A DNA stretch of 64,000 nt from Maribacter zhoushanensis (GTDB lineage Bacteria > Bacteroidota > Bacteroidia > Flavobacteriales > Flavobacteriaceae): the NCBI RefSeq assembly GCF_029350975.1, contig NZ_JARKMR010000001.1, positions 124,001 through 188,000 on the forward strand, written 5' to 3'. The notes beneath the pieces are model-generated. The model was not told where the DNA came from, did no database searches, and was given only the letters and a program-made list of their open reading frames with translations. How positions within the stretch are numbered: the first letter of the stretch is position 1; each line of letters starts with the position of its first letter. Below are positions 29,684-41,800 of this stretch, in pieces. Made by a program: the position numbers and the translations under genes.

Positions 29684-30088
29684 TTAGCTTGATGTCAATT
29701 TCTGCAAATTCTTTTTCAAAACAATCGTAATTAAATTAGAAATTAATAAAGTCAATTTATCTTTTTTAAATATGATTTTTAATGAATAGATTTCTTTAGT
29801 TGCTTTTGATTTTATAACAAGATAATCGTTTTCTAAAACCCAGTATAACTGATTATTTGTATCTAACGAGAACCAGTTATTATTTGAAGTTGCATAGCGT
29901 AAATGATTATTGGTAAATGTAAAAATGCTTCCAATTATTTGGTTAATGTCATCTGTAATGCAAACCCCGGGTCGGGTGATATGAACTTTTTCAATTTGCC
30001 AAGTGCCAATCAATTCATTTTCTAACACTACCTGAGATGTAACTTGAACTTGGGTCAGTATGAAAAGTAAAAGCATTATTTTTTTCAT
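29684..30088 (-). CDS. Small exported lipocalin-like protein
   Basis: I do not recognise a named family. The 134-residue protein has a signal peptide (MKKIMLLLFILTQVQVTSQ) followed by ELIGTWQIEKVHITRPG, a GxW-type opening strand seen in lipocalin-like proteins of Bacteroidota, then alternating beta strands (SIFTFTNNHLRY, NQLYWVLENDYLVIKS, YSLKIIFKKDKLTLLI). It is probably a small periplasmic or surface beta-barrel. It lies divergently from another small exported GRW-type protein at 30226. Base composition is very AT-rich. Confidence 0.6.
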   Translation of the reverse strand: MKKIMLLLFILTQVQVTSQVVLENELIGTWQIEKVHITRPGVCITDDINQIIGSIFTFTNNHLRYATSNNNWFSLDTNNQLYWVLENDYLVIKSKATKEIYSLKIIFKKDKLTLLISNLITIVLKKNLQKLTSS

Positions 30089-30225
30089 ATGTTCAATACG
30101 ATTTAAATGTTCTTTCGTTACTTGATTTCACAATTGATTATCTATGGTTTTAATCAAATACTATCTGTAAATTCTTTAAGATGTGGAAGAATATAAGTTG
30201 GAACGATTCTTGTTTTTACCCATTT

Positions 30226-30663
30226 ATGAGAAAATCAATAATCCTGTTTGTATTCTTTTTTGCTCAGTTTTGTCTTGGTCAAGAGAAAGAAATATCACAA
30301 TCTTATCTAATCGGTCGTTGGACAGTTGATCAAACAATAAAAGAAGGCAATTCTGAAATTATAGTTTATAAGCGAAAAAGAACTTTGAAGATTGGAACGG
30401 AGCTTCGTTTTTTAACTACTGGTGAATATCGGATAAGTTTTAATTCTGGAAGGAAAATAGGGAGGCGGTGTGGAAATGAAATTTACCAAGGAGAAATCAT
30501 TCGTCAAGGAGGAATCACTGGATATTATCGTTTTAATACTCAAAATCAATCAGTAACGCTTGAAAGCTATGATACCGACCCAATAATTCATTGGGAAATT
30601 ATGTGGATAGACGAAAACTCATTTGCAGTAAAAAAAGTACAAGACAATAGTAGTTATAATTAG
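30226..30663 (+). CDS. Small exported lipocalin-like protein
   Basis: Unnamed small secreted protein. From the ATG at 30226 it has 145 residues with a signal peptide (MRKSIILFVFFFAQFCLGQ), then SYLIGRWTVDQTIKEGN (lipocalin-like GxW strand), a basic segment KRKRTLKIG, and beta strands ending IMWIDENSFAVKKVQ. The upstream start at 30181 would place 15 polar and aromatic residues before the signal peptide, so the internal Met is preferred. It resembles its divergent neighbour at 29684-30088 in plan (signal plus 'IGxW' plus beta strands), but I see no strong sequence match between them. Confidence 0.6.
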   Translation: MRKSIILFVFFFAQFCLGQEKEISQSYLIGRWTVDQTIKEGNSEIIVYKRKRTLKIGTELRFLTTGEYRISFNSGRKIGRRCGNEIYQGEIIRQGGITGYYRFNTQNQSVTLESYDTDPIIHWEIMWIDENSFAVKKVQDNSSYN

Positions 30664-30719
30664 GCAAGTACATTTGTAGCTACTTGGCAGTTATATACCA
30701 AAAGTTATACATTAAGAGA

Positions 30720-30743
30720 CCGGAAACCAATATAGATTTCCGG
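30720..30743 (+). terminator. Weak hairpin after the 30226 gene
   Basis: CCGGAAA pairs with TTTCCGG around a 10-base loop, 56 bases after the stop, followed by ATTTCATTTG. The T-run is poor, so this is only a possible terminator. Confidence 0.35.
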
Positions 30744-30843
30744 ATTTCATTTGTAATATTGAAATTTGAATAATGCTATTTGTTTTCCCAAATACATTAA
30801 GGAGCGTTTTTTAAGAATAATCCGTTAATATTAATGTTCAATA

Positions 30844-31041
30844 TCACCTACTTCTTTTATTTACAATTAGATATTTGCATACCCTGTTATTATCATATTT
30901 AATTTTATGTTCAGATAATAATTGTGCTATTATTTCTCTAGTTTCATTTTCATCAAGTTGAATTTTTTCTCCTAAGTCGATCTCATTTAATTGTCCTTGG
31001 TTTTTACCTAGTGCTTTAAAATATCGGTCTTTATTTTTCAT
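30844..31041 (-). CDS. Small conserved-looking protein downstream of a methyltransferase
   Basis: A 65-residue soluble, charged protein: KDRYFKALGKNQGQLNEIDL, then GEKIQLDENETREIIAQLLS, then HKIKYDNNRVCKYLIVNK. The second part has the helix-turn-helix-like rhythm of a winged-helix fold (LDENETREIIAQLLSEHKI), so DNA binding is possible, but I cannot assign a family. The start codon lies 4 bases after the methyltransferase stop, which supports a shared transcript. Codon use and lack of a signal peptide agree with a real cytoplasmic protein. Confidence 0.65.
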   Translation of the reverse strand: MKNKDRYFKALGKNQGQLNEIDLGEKIQLDENETREIIAQLLSEHKIKYDNNRVCKYLIVNKRSR

Positions 31042-31045
31042 GGTT

Positions 31046-31867
31046 TTATTTTTTTACGGCTATCATCATATGTGGACTAAATGCTAAAATGCAGCTGTCG
31101 TTTTCAGTTATTTGTAATAGTTCTAACAAGGTTTTTCTTTTATTGTCATTTAACATGTTTGTAAAAAAGTCTTTGTCAAGCCAAGATATTCCTTCAATGG
31201 CATATGTATTTAAATAGGTTAAACCTTGGTTTACAAACTCTGATTTTAACTGTTCAGGTTTGTGATAATATGCCTCGGTCAAGAGCCAAGGAAATTCATC
31301 TGGCGGATTATGAATTCCTGTTGTTAATTCATTCTTGCACATTTCAAAGAATGACTTTTTGTGTATGAGTCCGTTTAAAAGTCCAACCAAAGTTGATGCC
31401 GTATAATTGATAGCAAAACCCAAAATGATTCCATCATTTTTTATAACACGTCTCGCTTCTAAAATGCTTAATTCCCTATCTTCTTTTTTTTGAAGATGAT
31501 AAAGAGGTCCATGAAGAATGATAAGGTCTGCATAGTTGTTAGGAAAGTCTAGGTTTCTAGATTCACCAAGGTGAACTTTAAAATTGTTTTTTAATTTCTT
31601 GGCTCGGTTTTCGGCTATATGTAGGTGTTTAGCAACAGGCTCAACCAAATGGACTAAATGGCCTTTTTTTGCAAGCCATTCAGCATACTTACCAGTACCG
31701 CCACCAACATCAATAATTTTTGACGATGTATTAGAAAGGTATTTTTCAATTAAAGATTTAATTCTTTCAAATTCAAATACGCCCATACCTTTTTCTAGTC
31801 GGGTTTCTTCAGAGGCTCTTGTGTAAAAGGCTTCTATATTTCTATTAATTAATTGTTTGTTTTTCAT
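31046..31867 (-). CDS. Class I SAM-dependent methyltransferase
   Basis: Probable small-molecule methyltransferase of the Methyltransf_11/25 type. From the ATG at 31867 it has 273 residues (an ATG 12 bases upstream, 31879, is also possible). Motif I is IIDVGGGTGKYAEWLAKKG (about 48-66), the acidic residue after beta-2 is in VHLVEPVAKH, and LIILHGPLYHLQKKED corresponds to the post-II/III region. The C-terminal half has the PWLLTEAYYHKPEQL segment common in a conserved subgroup of unknown substrate. It is translationally close to the 65-residue gene downstream. It lies in an AT-rich accessory pocket between two T9SS operons. Confidence 0.85.
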   Translation of the reverse strand: MKNKQLINRNIEAFYTRASEETRLEKGMGVFEFERIKSLIEKYLSNTSSKIIDVGGGTGKYAEWLAKKGHLVHLVEPVAKHLHIAENRAKKLKNNFKVHLGESRNLDFPNNYADLIILHGPLYHLQKKEDRELSILEARRVIKNDGIILGFAINYTASTLVGLLNGLIHKKSFFEMCKNELTTGIHNPPDEFPWLLTEAYYHKPEQLKSEFVNQGLTYLNTYAIEGISWLDKDFFTNMLNDNKRKTLLELLQITENDSCILAFSPHMMIAVKK

Positions 31868-32835
31868 TTTAATTACCATAAAAGCATCACATTTTTAATT
31901 GTGAAATACAATTAAAACATGAATAGTTAATTGATTTTTCAATCAACTGTTGTTGTTTAAAATTTAATTAAAGGATAAGGTGTATTTACCTGTGCACTAG
32001 AAATCTTCTATGCATTAAAACCATGTTGGTTTAGTAAGTCTTTTCAGAAAGACTCAGATAATATGTAGAATTAATATAACAGATTTTAAATATAGATAAT
32101 TTTCTATTGATTCTAGTTTTATAGTAAACCAGGTTCTGTCTGTATTCTTCTTTTAATGGCTTTTGCAGGTGTTTTAAATGCAAAACAAAACAGAGAAAAC
32201 AATAGTGTTGTCTGTTCTTAAGAGAGCTTCATTTCACTTTAAAGAAACTAAATGTTTCTAGAAATAAGTTGTACCAGTTAAAATCAATCGCCTAAAGATT
32301 TCCAAATACTTTTCAGTAAGGCCTGTTTTAATGAAAGATGAAATTTATTTTGAAAATCAATTTAACTATTGCGAATTAAATTTGCACAAATCTAGTACCA
32401 GAGTTAAGTTTTACATGGTTGTTTTTTTACTTAAAATGACTTTAAAATCATCTTTTTATAACAGATTATTTGTAAAATTTCTTGATTAAAAAAGCAGGAA
32501 TTAGATCAAAAATAATAGGCAGATTTTAAGCAAACTCACTAAATGAGAGTGAATATTTACAGCATTATTCAAGAAATTTTTACAATTAAATATTTTCAAC
32601 TTACTACAAACTAAAAAAGAGTAAAGTAACGCTACTACGTCTCTTATCGTTGAAATACATACATTTTTCAAAATCACAAACCCATTCTATTAGCCGTTTC
32701 ACAACAGAAAACCTCGTTGCTACAACAATAAATTCATTAGCCAATCAGTATGGATAATATTTGTTATTGGAGAATTCCGCGTGGAACGATGCGAGATTGA
32801 TATCGAATGATAGGAAGGCTTCAAAAATTTACAAA
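31868..32835. other. Long upstream region of the giant adhesin gene
   Basis: Nearly 1 kb without a convincing gene. The right-hand 140 bases hold the direct-repeat element and a -7-like box (32697-32763). The rest is AT-rich, with no RNA gene, IS remnant or strong hairpin that I can recognise. A degenerate parS-like string AATTCCGCGTGGAACG is at 32773-32788 but differs at four positions from the two perfect sites near mnmG. Confidence 0.5.
32697..32763 (+). promoter_or_regulatory. Direct-repeat element plus -7 box upstream of the SprB-like gene
   Basis: TTTCACAACAGAAAACC starts at 32697; the second half-site CTACAACAATAAA has ACAACA at 32722-32727, exactly 21 bp after the first. AATATTTG at 32756-32763 is one mismatch from TAnnTTTG and lies exactly 28 nt after the second half-site. 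The start codon chosen at 32836 is 108 bp beyond the second half-site, similar to the other two operons. Confidence 0.7.
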
Positions 32836-35800
32836 ATGACCAAACTGACTCAATTTTTAGATTTTACCAAACACACTTCTCTTATGGGAAAACAGTACTC
32901 AAAATATTTATTTTTCATTTTATTCTTGGCACTAGGTTTACAAACAGCGGTTGCTCAGGTTAAAAATGACTTCGACGTTCGTTACGAAGCGGATATTAGA
33001 GGAGAACTTACGTTCATTGCAAATAATATTGTAAACAGGTATGAGCCCTCTACAACCCGTAGGCAATGGGTTTGGAGAAATGGTAGATGGAGATTAGAGT
33101 GGGTTACTACACCAGAGGTATCTGCAAATGTACCTCTTAATGCCACAGGTAATGCTTCAAATTATAATGATAATTATGACATGCGATACATTGATATCGA
33201 TAATGATGATACTACATTTAGTTCTAGTAGTGCGAATTTAGAGATACCAGATGTTGATTGTTCATTGGTACGTTATGCAGGTTTATATTGGTCTGCAGTA
33301 TATGTAAATCCTGATAGAAGTAATATTGATGATATTAAGTTTAGAACGCCAGGTGGCGCATATCAAGATATTACGGCAGATGAGATAATTTTTGATGGTG
33401 ACGGCGATGTTGATTTTGGTTACTACAGCCCTTATGCAGCGTATAAAGATGTAACTTCTATAGTAGCTGGTTTAGGAAACCCAAATGGAGATTACTTTGT
33501 AGCCAATGTAAGAGCTAGTACAGGAAATAACATTTCAGGTGGTATTTCCGGTGGATGGAAAATGGTTATTGTATATGAAAACCCCAATTTACCCGGAGAT
33601 AAATTTATTACCACTTTTGATGGTTATGCGGGTGTTAAATCAGGAGAAAGTATTGATATTCCGGTAAACGGATTTACAACTTTACCAGCACCTTTTCCTG
33701 TGTATGCAAATATGGGAGTTGGCGCTTTAGAAGGTGATAATAGAATTGGTGGTGACGCTTTACAAATAAATGCAAACGGTTCTTTTACTACATTATCTAA
33801 TGGTCAAAATCCAGCAAACAATTTTTTTAATTCAAGTATAACGCAGTTTGATACTCAGTATACAAATAGAAACCCAAATAGTATAAACACACTGGGTTGG
33901 GATGTTGATCTTTTTGAAATACCCAATGGTGGTGCCAGTAATACGATTATACCAAATGGAGCTACCAGTGCTATTTTAAGAGCCAGTTCTTCTCAAGATA
34001 AATATGATATTTTCTTTACTTCTTTTGATGTTGATATTATTGCTCCAAATATTGTTTTAGAAAAAAGGGTACAGACTCCTGGTGGTGTTGACATAACGGG
34101 GCAAGGTGTAAATTTAGGACAAACTCTAGATTATGTATTGACTTTTGAAAATATTGGTAATGACGATGGTGTAAACTATACCATAAGAGATGTGTTGCCT
34201 GTAAACGTTTCTCCACCAGATGGCAGAAGCTTTTTCAATGATACAGATTTTTCTTTTCCTGCACCGATTTGTACAGGAACCCCAAGAACTTGTTATGAGA
34301 TAACATACACTTATGATCCTTCAAGTAGAGAAATAATATTTAATGTTCCAGATGTATTTGTTGAAGATGAAGATGGAGAATATTCCATTATTTTTAGAGT
34401 ACAGGTAGCCGAAAACTGTTTCGATTTTATTGACGCTTGTTCTGATTTAATTGAAAATCTTGCATATAGTTCATATAGAGGTGAGAATAATTCTGCGCAA
34501 GTGACCGATGACCCTAGTGTAACTGACTTTAATTCATGTGGATTTGTTATACCTGGAGCAACCAACTTTCTTTTAGATGATTTGTCTGATTGTAATTTTG
34601 AGAGAACCATAGAGCTTTGTGGTACAAGTGCTATTTTAAATGCAGGTGACGGATTTGATTCCTACATATGGTATCGAGATACTAATAGTAATGGCGAAAT
34701 AGATGCTTCTGATATTGAAATTAATGATGGTGATCCAGATAATGATCCTAGTACACAAGTTGTAACTCTTGTTGGTCAGTATATAGTTGATAAAATTGTT
34801 GCAGATCCATGTAAAGGGTTCAAAGAAATTATTACTGTAGAACCATTTGGTTCTGGGAATTTACCAAATCCCGTTATAGAGTATTTTAATGAAGTAAACG
34901 GTGATACCGACCCAAACAATGATATACCAGGTGAAATAGTTTTCTGTTCTGACGGCACCGAGCTTCCTAAGATTTTCCTATGTGGTGTTAATGATTCTCA
35001 ACCATTAGCGGTTAATATTGTTGATGCCCAAAGTGTTACTTGGGAACTTTTAGATGAAGGTAGTTGTGGAGTTAATGCCGAGGCGGGAGAGGATTGTGCC
35101 AATAGAGCACTTACGTGTACATGGACAGAAGTAGGTACTGGGAGTAATTATTTGTTGAATGCGCCAGGTGAATACAGGCTCTCTGTCATTTACCAAAATG
35201 GGTGTACTAGCCGTTTTTATTTTAAAGGCTTTCAGAATAATTTAGATATTGAGTTTAATAATAGGGATATTGTTTGTGATACTGATGGTAATATTACTAT
35301 AACAAACCTTGGAGCAGGTTATGGTTATCAATTGGTAGACAATGATAGTAATAATGTTATAGTACCATTTAGTGCAAACAATGGTCCAAGTTTTGATTTT
35401 GGTTCTGGTGAAAATGGTTCTTATAGAGTAGAGGTTACTCAACTTGATTTAAATGGCGACCCTATACAAGATGCATGTATATTTACTACACCGGTAATAG
35501 GTATTAGAGAAAGAGATATAACTTATAGTGTAAGTGCAACTCCAGAAACGTGTTTCAATTTAGGTACTATTTCGCTTCAGATTACAAACGCTGATTCTAC
35601 TTATGATTTTGAAATCAGAAGAAATGACGGTGCAGATAGTGGGTTGGGTACTTTAATAGATAGTGAAGATGGTAAAGGTGATAATAACCACATTTTTAGA
35701 GATGTAAGTGCTGGAGATTATATTGCCTATATTTCTACCGCTGATGGTTGTGAATATAGTCGAGAAATAACTGTTTTAGATGAAAATGATTTAGAACTTA

Positions 35801-38800
35801 CCGCAAGTGTAACACAACATATTACTTGTGAAGACGGTACCATATTTATGGATGCCGATGGTGGTAACCCAGATTACTCTTACGTGATTTGGAGCTATGT
35901 TGATGAAGGCGGAACAACTGTTACTTCTTATTCAGATTTTGCTGATATTCCTGCAACCAACTTTCAAACAGAAACTACTTTTAATGTTTCTGGTGCTGGT
36001 GATTATGTCTTTTTAGTTTTAGATAGAACGGGTTGTTATGTAGAATCTAATACCGTTACAATTGAATACCATTCTACTGCAGATTTTGACCCAACAACGG
36101 TTACAGATGTACTTTGTTTCGGAGAAACAACAGGTAGAATTCAATTTAACGTTACTAACACTAATGGGTACACATTAGATTTCGCATTATTTGATGACAC
36201 AGATCAACCATTAGCAAATAACAGTACGGGTAGTTTTCCAAACTTGGCAGCAGGTGAATATAGCGTTGAAATTACCCAAACAAGGGGTACGGCAACTTGT
36301 ATTTCTGAAGAAACATTTACCATTAATGCACCAACAGCTGCAATTAGTGGCGATGCTGTTTTAATTCAAGATTATACCTGTTTACAAGAAGGTATTATCG
36401 AGGCTCAAAATGTAGCAGGTGGTACTGCACCTTATTCATACAGTATTGACGGAATCAATTTTGTTCCAGATACAACGGCAAACGCAAACCGTTTTGAAAA
36501 CCTTACAGATGGTACTTATACCATTACAATAAGAGATGCGAACGATTGTACTTTTGTTACAAATCAAATAGTAATTGACAGACCAAACCCTCCAACAGAT
36601 TTAACTATTGTAGAGTCTCAAATTACATGTCCTACAGGAACATCAAACTTAACGGTAAACGCAATTAATGGTGCTGCACCATATGTATATACCATTATTG
36701 CACCTTCTGCACTTAACCCTACGAGCACTTCAGGAAATGATGCTGTTTTTGAAGGTTTGGCGCCTGATACATATACGGTAAGAGTTACCGATGCCGATGG
36801 TTGTTTCTATGAAGAAAATTATACGATAAATGCTATTAATCCTATATCTGTAAACGGACAAACTACACAACCTATAAGTTGTTTTGGCGCTGCAGACGGG
36901 ATTATTCGTTTTAATGTAAATTTCCAAGCAGGTCAAAACTTTACGTATATAATTACTGGTCCTGCAGGGGTTGAAAGAACTGGAGGTACCGAAGCTTTAA
37001 TTGACAATATCAATAATTTAGCTGCTGGTATTTATACAATAGAAATTGTAGATACGGATACCAATTGTGTATATACAGGTTCTCATGAATTAGAAGGTCC
37101 GGCTTCGGCATTGACTATTTCTAGTTTAACTGAAATACAACCTAGTTGTACTTCTGCTGGTAGTGTTAGTGTTCTTGCAACAGGCGGGTGGGGAAGTTAT
37201 GTATATGAACTGAGCAACCCAGATGCTTCTGTATTCGGAACTAATAGTACAGGTTCTTTTTCAGGTCTTAGTCAATCTGGAACATATAACGGTACTATCA
37301 CAGATGCAAACAACTGTAGTATACCATTTACTTTTGATCTTAATCCTGCAACTGCACCAGTTTTAGTAATTACGCCAAATCAAGATTGTTTTGATGATGC
37401 TGTATTATTGACTCTTACGGCCAGCATTTCTTCTGGTGGTGACGGTTCTTTTGAATATAGCTTAAACGGTGGTGCTTTTAGTAGTACCAATATATTCTCT
37501 GGACTTGCAGCTGGTACATATACTATTGATGTTAGAGACGGAAATAATTGTACAGATACAGAAACTATAATAATTGACCCGGCATTGACCGTAAACGCAA
37601 CAGCAAATGATATTACTTCTTGTGGTACAGATGCTGATATTACTATTGTTGGTGCTGGTGGAGATGGTAATTATGTGTACGCTGTAGTAGCTGATGGTAT
37701 TACACCAACCGCTGGTGATTTTGACTCAAGTAATACAGTAACGGTGACCGGTACAGGTGACTATGACGTGTATGTAAGAGATAATAACGGTAATGCTGAT
37801 TTCTGTGAAACGGTATTTGATATTAATATAGACCAAGATGCTCCTGTAGCTGCAACAGAAACTGTTGTAGATGTTACTTGTTTTGGCGGAAATAACGGTA
37901 GTATTTCTTTAGCACCAAGTGGTGGTGAGGCACCTTATACATTTAGTTTCAATGGCGGTACTTTCGGTACGGAAAGTTCTTTTAATAACCTTACCGCTGG
38001 CACGTATGATGTTAGGGTAAGAGATGCGAATAGTTGTGAAGCGATATTATCACTATCTATAAACGAATTACCTGAAATTATAGCTGAAAGCGCACAGACA
38101 GAAGATTATACCTGTAATCAATTGGCAGAAATTACAGTTGGCGGGGTAACACCTACAACTGGTGGTTCCGGTTCTTATCAATATAGCTTAAATGGTGGTT
38201 CTTGGACTGCAGCTACTGCTGGCGGAACTGTGTATACAGATTTAACAGATGGTACATTTACGGTTCAAGTTAGAGATGCCAATAATATTGCATGTGTAAT
38301 AAGTCTTCCTAATATCGTAATAGCGCCATTACCAACAGCCCCTACTTTGACTAGTAGTGTTGCCTATAGTTGTGATGGAACAGGGATTATTACCATACTT
38401 CCAAACGATGCATCATATACCTACAGTATTGATGGTAATACTCCTCAGATAGGTGACAATGTATTTAACAACGTAGCAGTAGGTCAACATACAATTACCG
38501 TAGATTATGGTAGTGATTGTACAACAGATATTGTTGTTGATGTTCAAGATGGTAACGCTATTGAAGCGTCTTTACTTTCTTCTAAAGATTTAGATTGTAA
38601 TGCAGATAATTCTGGTTCAATAACTTTTGAAGTTGATAATTATGGCGCAAGCGGATTTGAGTATAGCTTAGATAATTTTGCCAGTATTTTAGGAAGTACT
38701 ACGGTATCTCCACAAACCATATCTGGACTTGCAGCTGGTAGTTATAGAGTGTATGTTAGAGAGGCGGGAAGTACTTTGCCGGGTTGTGTAACATTTTTTG

Positions 38801-41800
38801 ATGAAACTATTGACGAACCAACATTGGTTATTACTAATGCAGATCTTACGCAAGATTTTACATGTAATAATGGCGGTGCAGAAATTACCGCTAGTGCTAC
38901 AGGTGGTACTCCAGGATATGAATATCAATTAGAAGAAGATATACTTGGCATTGTAACCGCATACCAAACAGATGCTGTTTTTAACGGTTTGCCTGCCGGT
39001 ACATATTATGTTCGTGCTAGAGATACAAATGGTTGTTCAGATGTAAGTGATACACCAATTGTAGTTACAGCACCAGAAATACCAGTTTTTACTTTACAGG
39101 AAACTACTTGTTATAGTGGCAGTAATGATGCAACTATTACGGTAAATGTTACTGCGGGTAATGGTGATTACCAATTTAGAATCAATGGTGGTTCTTTTGT
39201 AACTCCAACACCAGTAGATGCAACTTCTTATACGTTTACGGGACTTTCAAATGGTACATATACTGTTGAAGTTACCGATGCTTTTGGTTGTGATGCTCCA
39301 GCGCAAACCGTTACCATAGAACAACAAGTTACAGTTAGTGCAAGCGCCAGTACAATAACAGCTTGTGATACTGATAGTGAAATTAATATTACCGCTGCAG
39401 GTGGTGATGGTAATTATGTTTATGCGGTTGTTGCCGATGGGGTTACTCCAACAGCAGGAGACTATTCAGCTACCAACCCGGTTACCATATCTGGTGCCGG
39501 AGATTATGATGTTTATGTTCTTGATAATAATGGAGGCGCAGATGCGTGTCCTGCAATGTATGATATTAATATAGACCAAGATGCTCCCGTAGCCGCAACA
39601 CCAACTGTTGTTGATGTTACTTGTTTTGGTGGTAACAACGGTAGTGTTTCTATAGCTGCCAGTGGAGGTGAAGCACCATATACGTATAGTATAGATGGTG
39701 GTGCTTTTGGTACAGAAAGTTCTTTTAATAATCTTACCGCGGGTACTTATGATGTTCGCGTAAGAGATACAAACGATTGTGAGCTTATCGTATCTGTTCC
39801 TGTTTCTGAATTACCGGAAATAGTAGCTGAAAGTGCACAAACAGAGGATTATACCTGTAATCAATTGGCAGAAATTACAGTTGGCGGGGTAACACCTACA
39901 ACTGGTGGTTCCGGTTCTTATCAATATAGCTTAAATGGTGGTTCTTGGACTGCAGCTACTGCTGGCGGAACTGTGTATACAGATTTAACAGATGGTACAT
40001 TTACGGTTCAGGTTAGAGATGCCAATAATATTGCATGTGTAATAAGTCTTCCCAATATCGTAATAGCGCCATTACCAACAGCACCTACTTTGACTAGTAG
40101 TGTTGCTTACAGTTGTGATGGTACAGGGATTGTTACCATACTTCCAAATGATGCTTCATATACCTACAGTATTGATGGTAATACTCCTCAAATAGGTGAT
40201 AATGTATTTAACAACGTAGCAGTAGGTCAACATACAATTACCGTAAATTATGGTAGTGATTGTACAACAGATATTGTTGTTGATGTTCAAGATGGAAATG
40301 CCTTTGAAGCTGCAATTATATCTTACGAAGATTTAGATTGTAATGCAGATGGTTCTGGTACCATAACTTTTGAAGTTGAGAATTTTGGACCAGGTGGTTA
40401 TGAGTATAGCTATGATAGTGCTTTTGCAACTATTGAAGGTAGCGATACTGCTGCAACACATCAAATAACTGGTTTATCTCAAGGTACGTATACAATCTAT
40501 GTTAGAGATGTTGGTAACCCTATTGCCGGTTGTACTGAAATATTGACACAAATAATAAATGAGCCTGCGGTTTTAACCGTTTCTAATACGGCAACACAAC
40601 CTACATGTATTGATGATGGTGCCGTGAATGTTACGGTAACTGGTGGTACTGCTGCATATTCTTATGTAATTCAATTACCAGATGCTTCATTAACGCCAGC
40701 ACAAAACACAGGAGTATTTACTGGTCTTGATCAATTAGGTTTACATACCATTACGGTTACCGATGCAAACGGATGTACGGATACGGATACTTTTACATTA
40801 ACAGCACCTGTTGCTCCTGTTGCAAGTATTTTACCGAGTTCAGATGTGTGTTTTGATTCTTCTGTGACTGGAGCAGCAACTATTGAAGTTGGCGCAACTG
40901 GCGGTTTGGCTCCATACACCTATAGAATGGGTGCGGGTACTTTTACTACTTCTAATATTTTCTCAAGTCTTACTCCTGGTAATTACACTTTTGAAATTAG
41001 AGATGTAAATGGATGTACAGACACGGTATCATTTGATATTGAAACTCAATTAACGGCTAATCTTGCATTAACGAAAGACTTAGATTGTTCTATATCACCA
41101 GATGCTACTATGAATTTAGTGACCAATGGTGGGTATGCTCCTTACACGTATGAATTAGAAGTAAACGGCGGTGGCTTTGCTGCTTTTGCCGGAACATTCC
41201 CATATACAACTTCAACTGTTGGTACGTATAGATTTAGAGTGACAGATGATCAAGGTTGTACTGCTGTTTCTAATGTAGTTACGGTTACGGCAACGGTAAA
41301 TCCTGTTGCTAGCGAAACTGTTACCAATCCTACTTGTTTTGGTGATACCAATGGTATTGTTGAAATCAACGTTGATCCTAATTTTGGGTCTTCACCATAT
41401 CAAATTAGTTTTGATGGTAGTGCTTTTACAAGCCAACGTGTTTATACAGGTTTAGCCGCTGGTACTTATAACTATATTGTTAGGGATTCTAAAGAGTGTA
41501 CGTATAACGGTAGTGTTACTGTTGTTGACCCTGTATTATTTGATGCCAATGTTGTAGCTACAGACGTTAGTTGTGGTCCTTCTGGAGATGTACCAGGTAA
41601 TATCGAAATAACTATTACAAGTGGTGGCGAGCCAAACTTTACATATACGCTTTACGACAACTTAAATAATTTAGCAGTAACCACAAGTCCAAACCCAGTG
41701 GTGAATACAACGGCAACAGTAGTTAATTTTGGCGGTTTGGCTTTTGGAGATTACTATGTTCGTGTATTGGATGCCAATGGCTGTGAGTATTACGAGAATC

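Noticed and set aside
32773-32788. Third parS-like site, AATTCCGCGTGGAACG
   Set aside because: It differs from the perfect 16-mer at four positions and is not a clean palindrome, so I treat the similarity as chance unless ParB binding is shown.
32761-32835. TTG-initiated N-terminal extension of the giant adhesin
   Set aside because: It begins inside the -7-like promoter box and adds 25 polar residues before the real N terminus; the ATG at 32836 (or 32884) precedes a clean signal peptide and fits the promoter-to-start distance of the other two operons.
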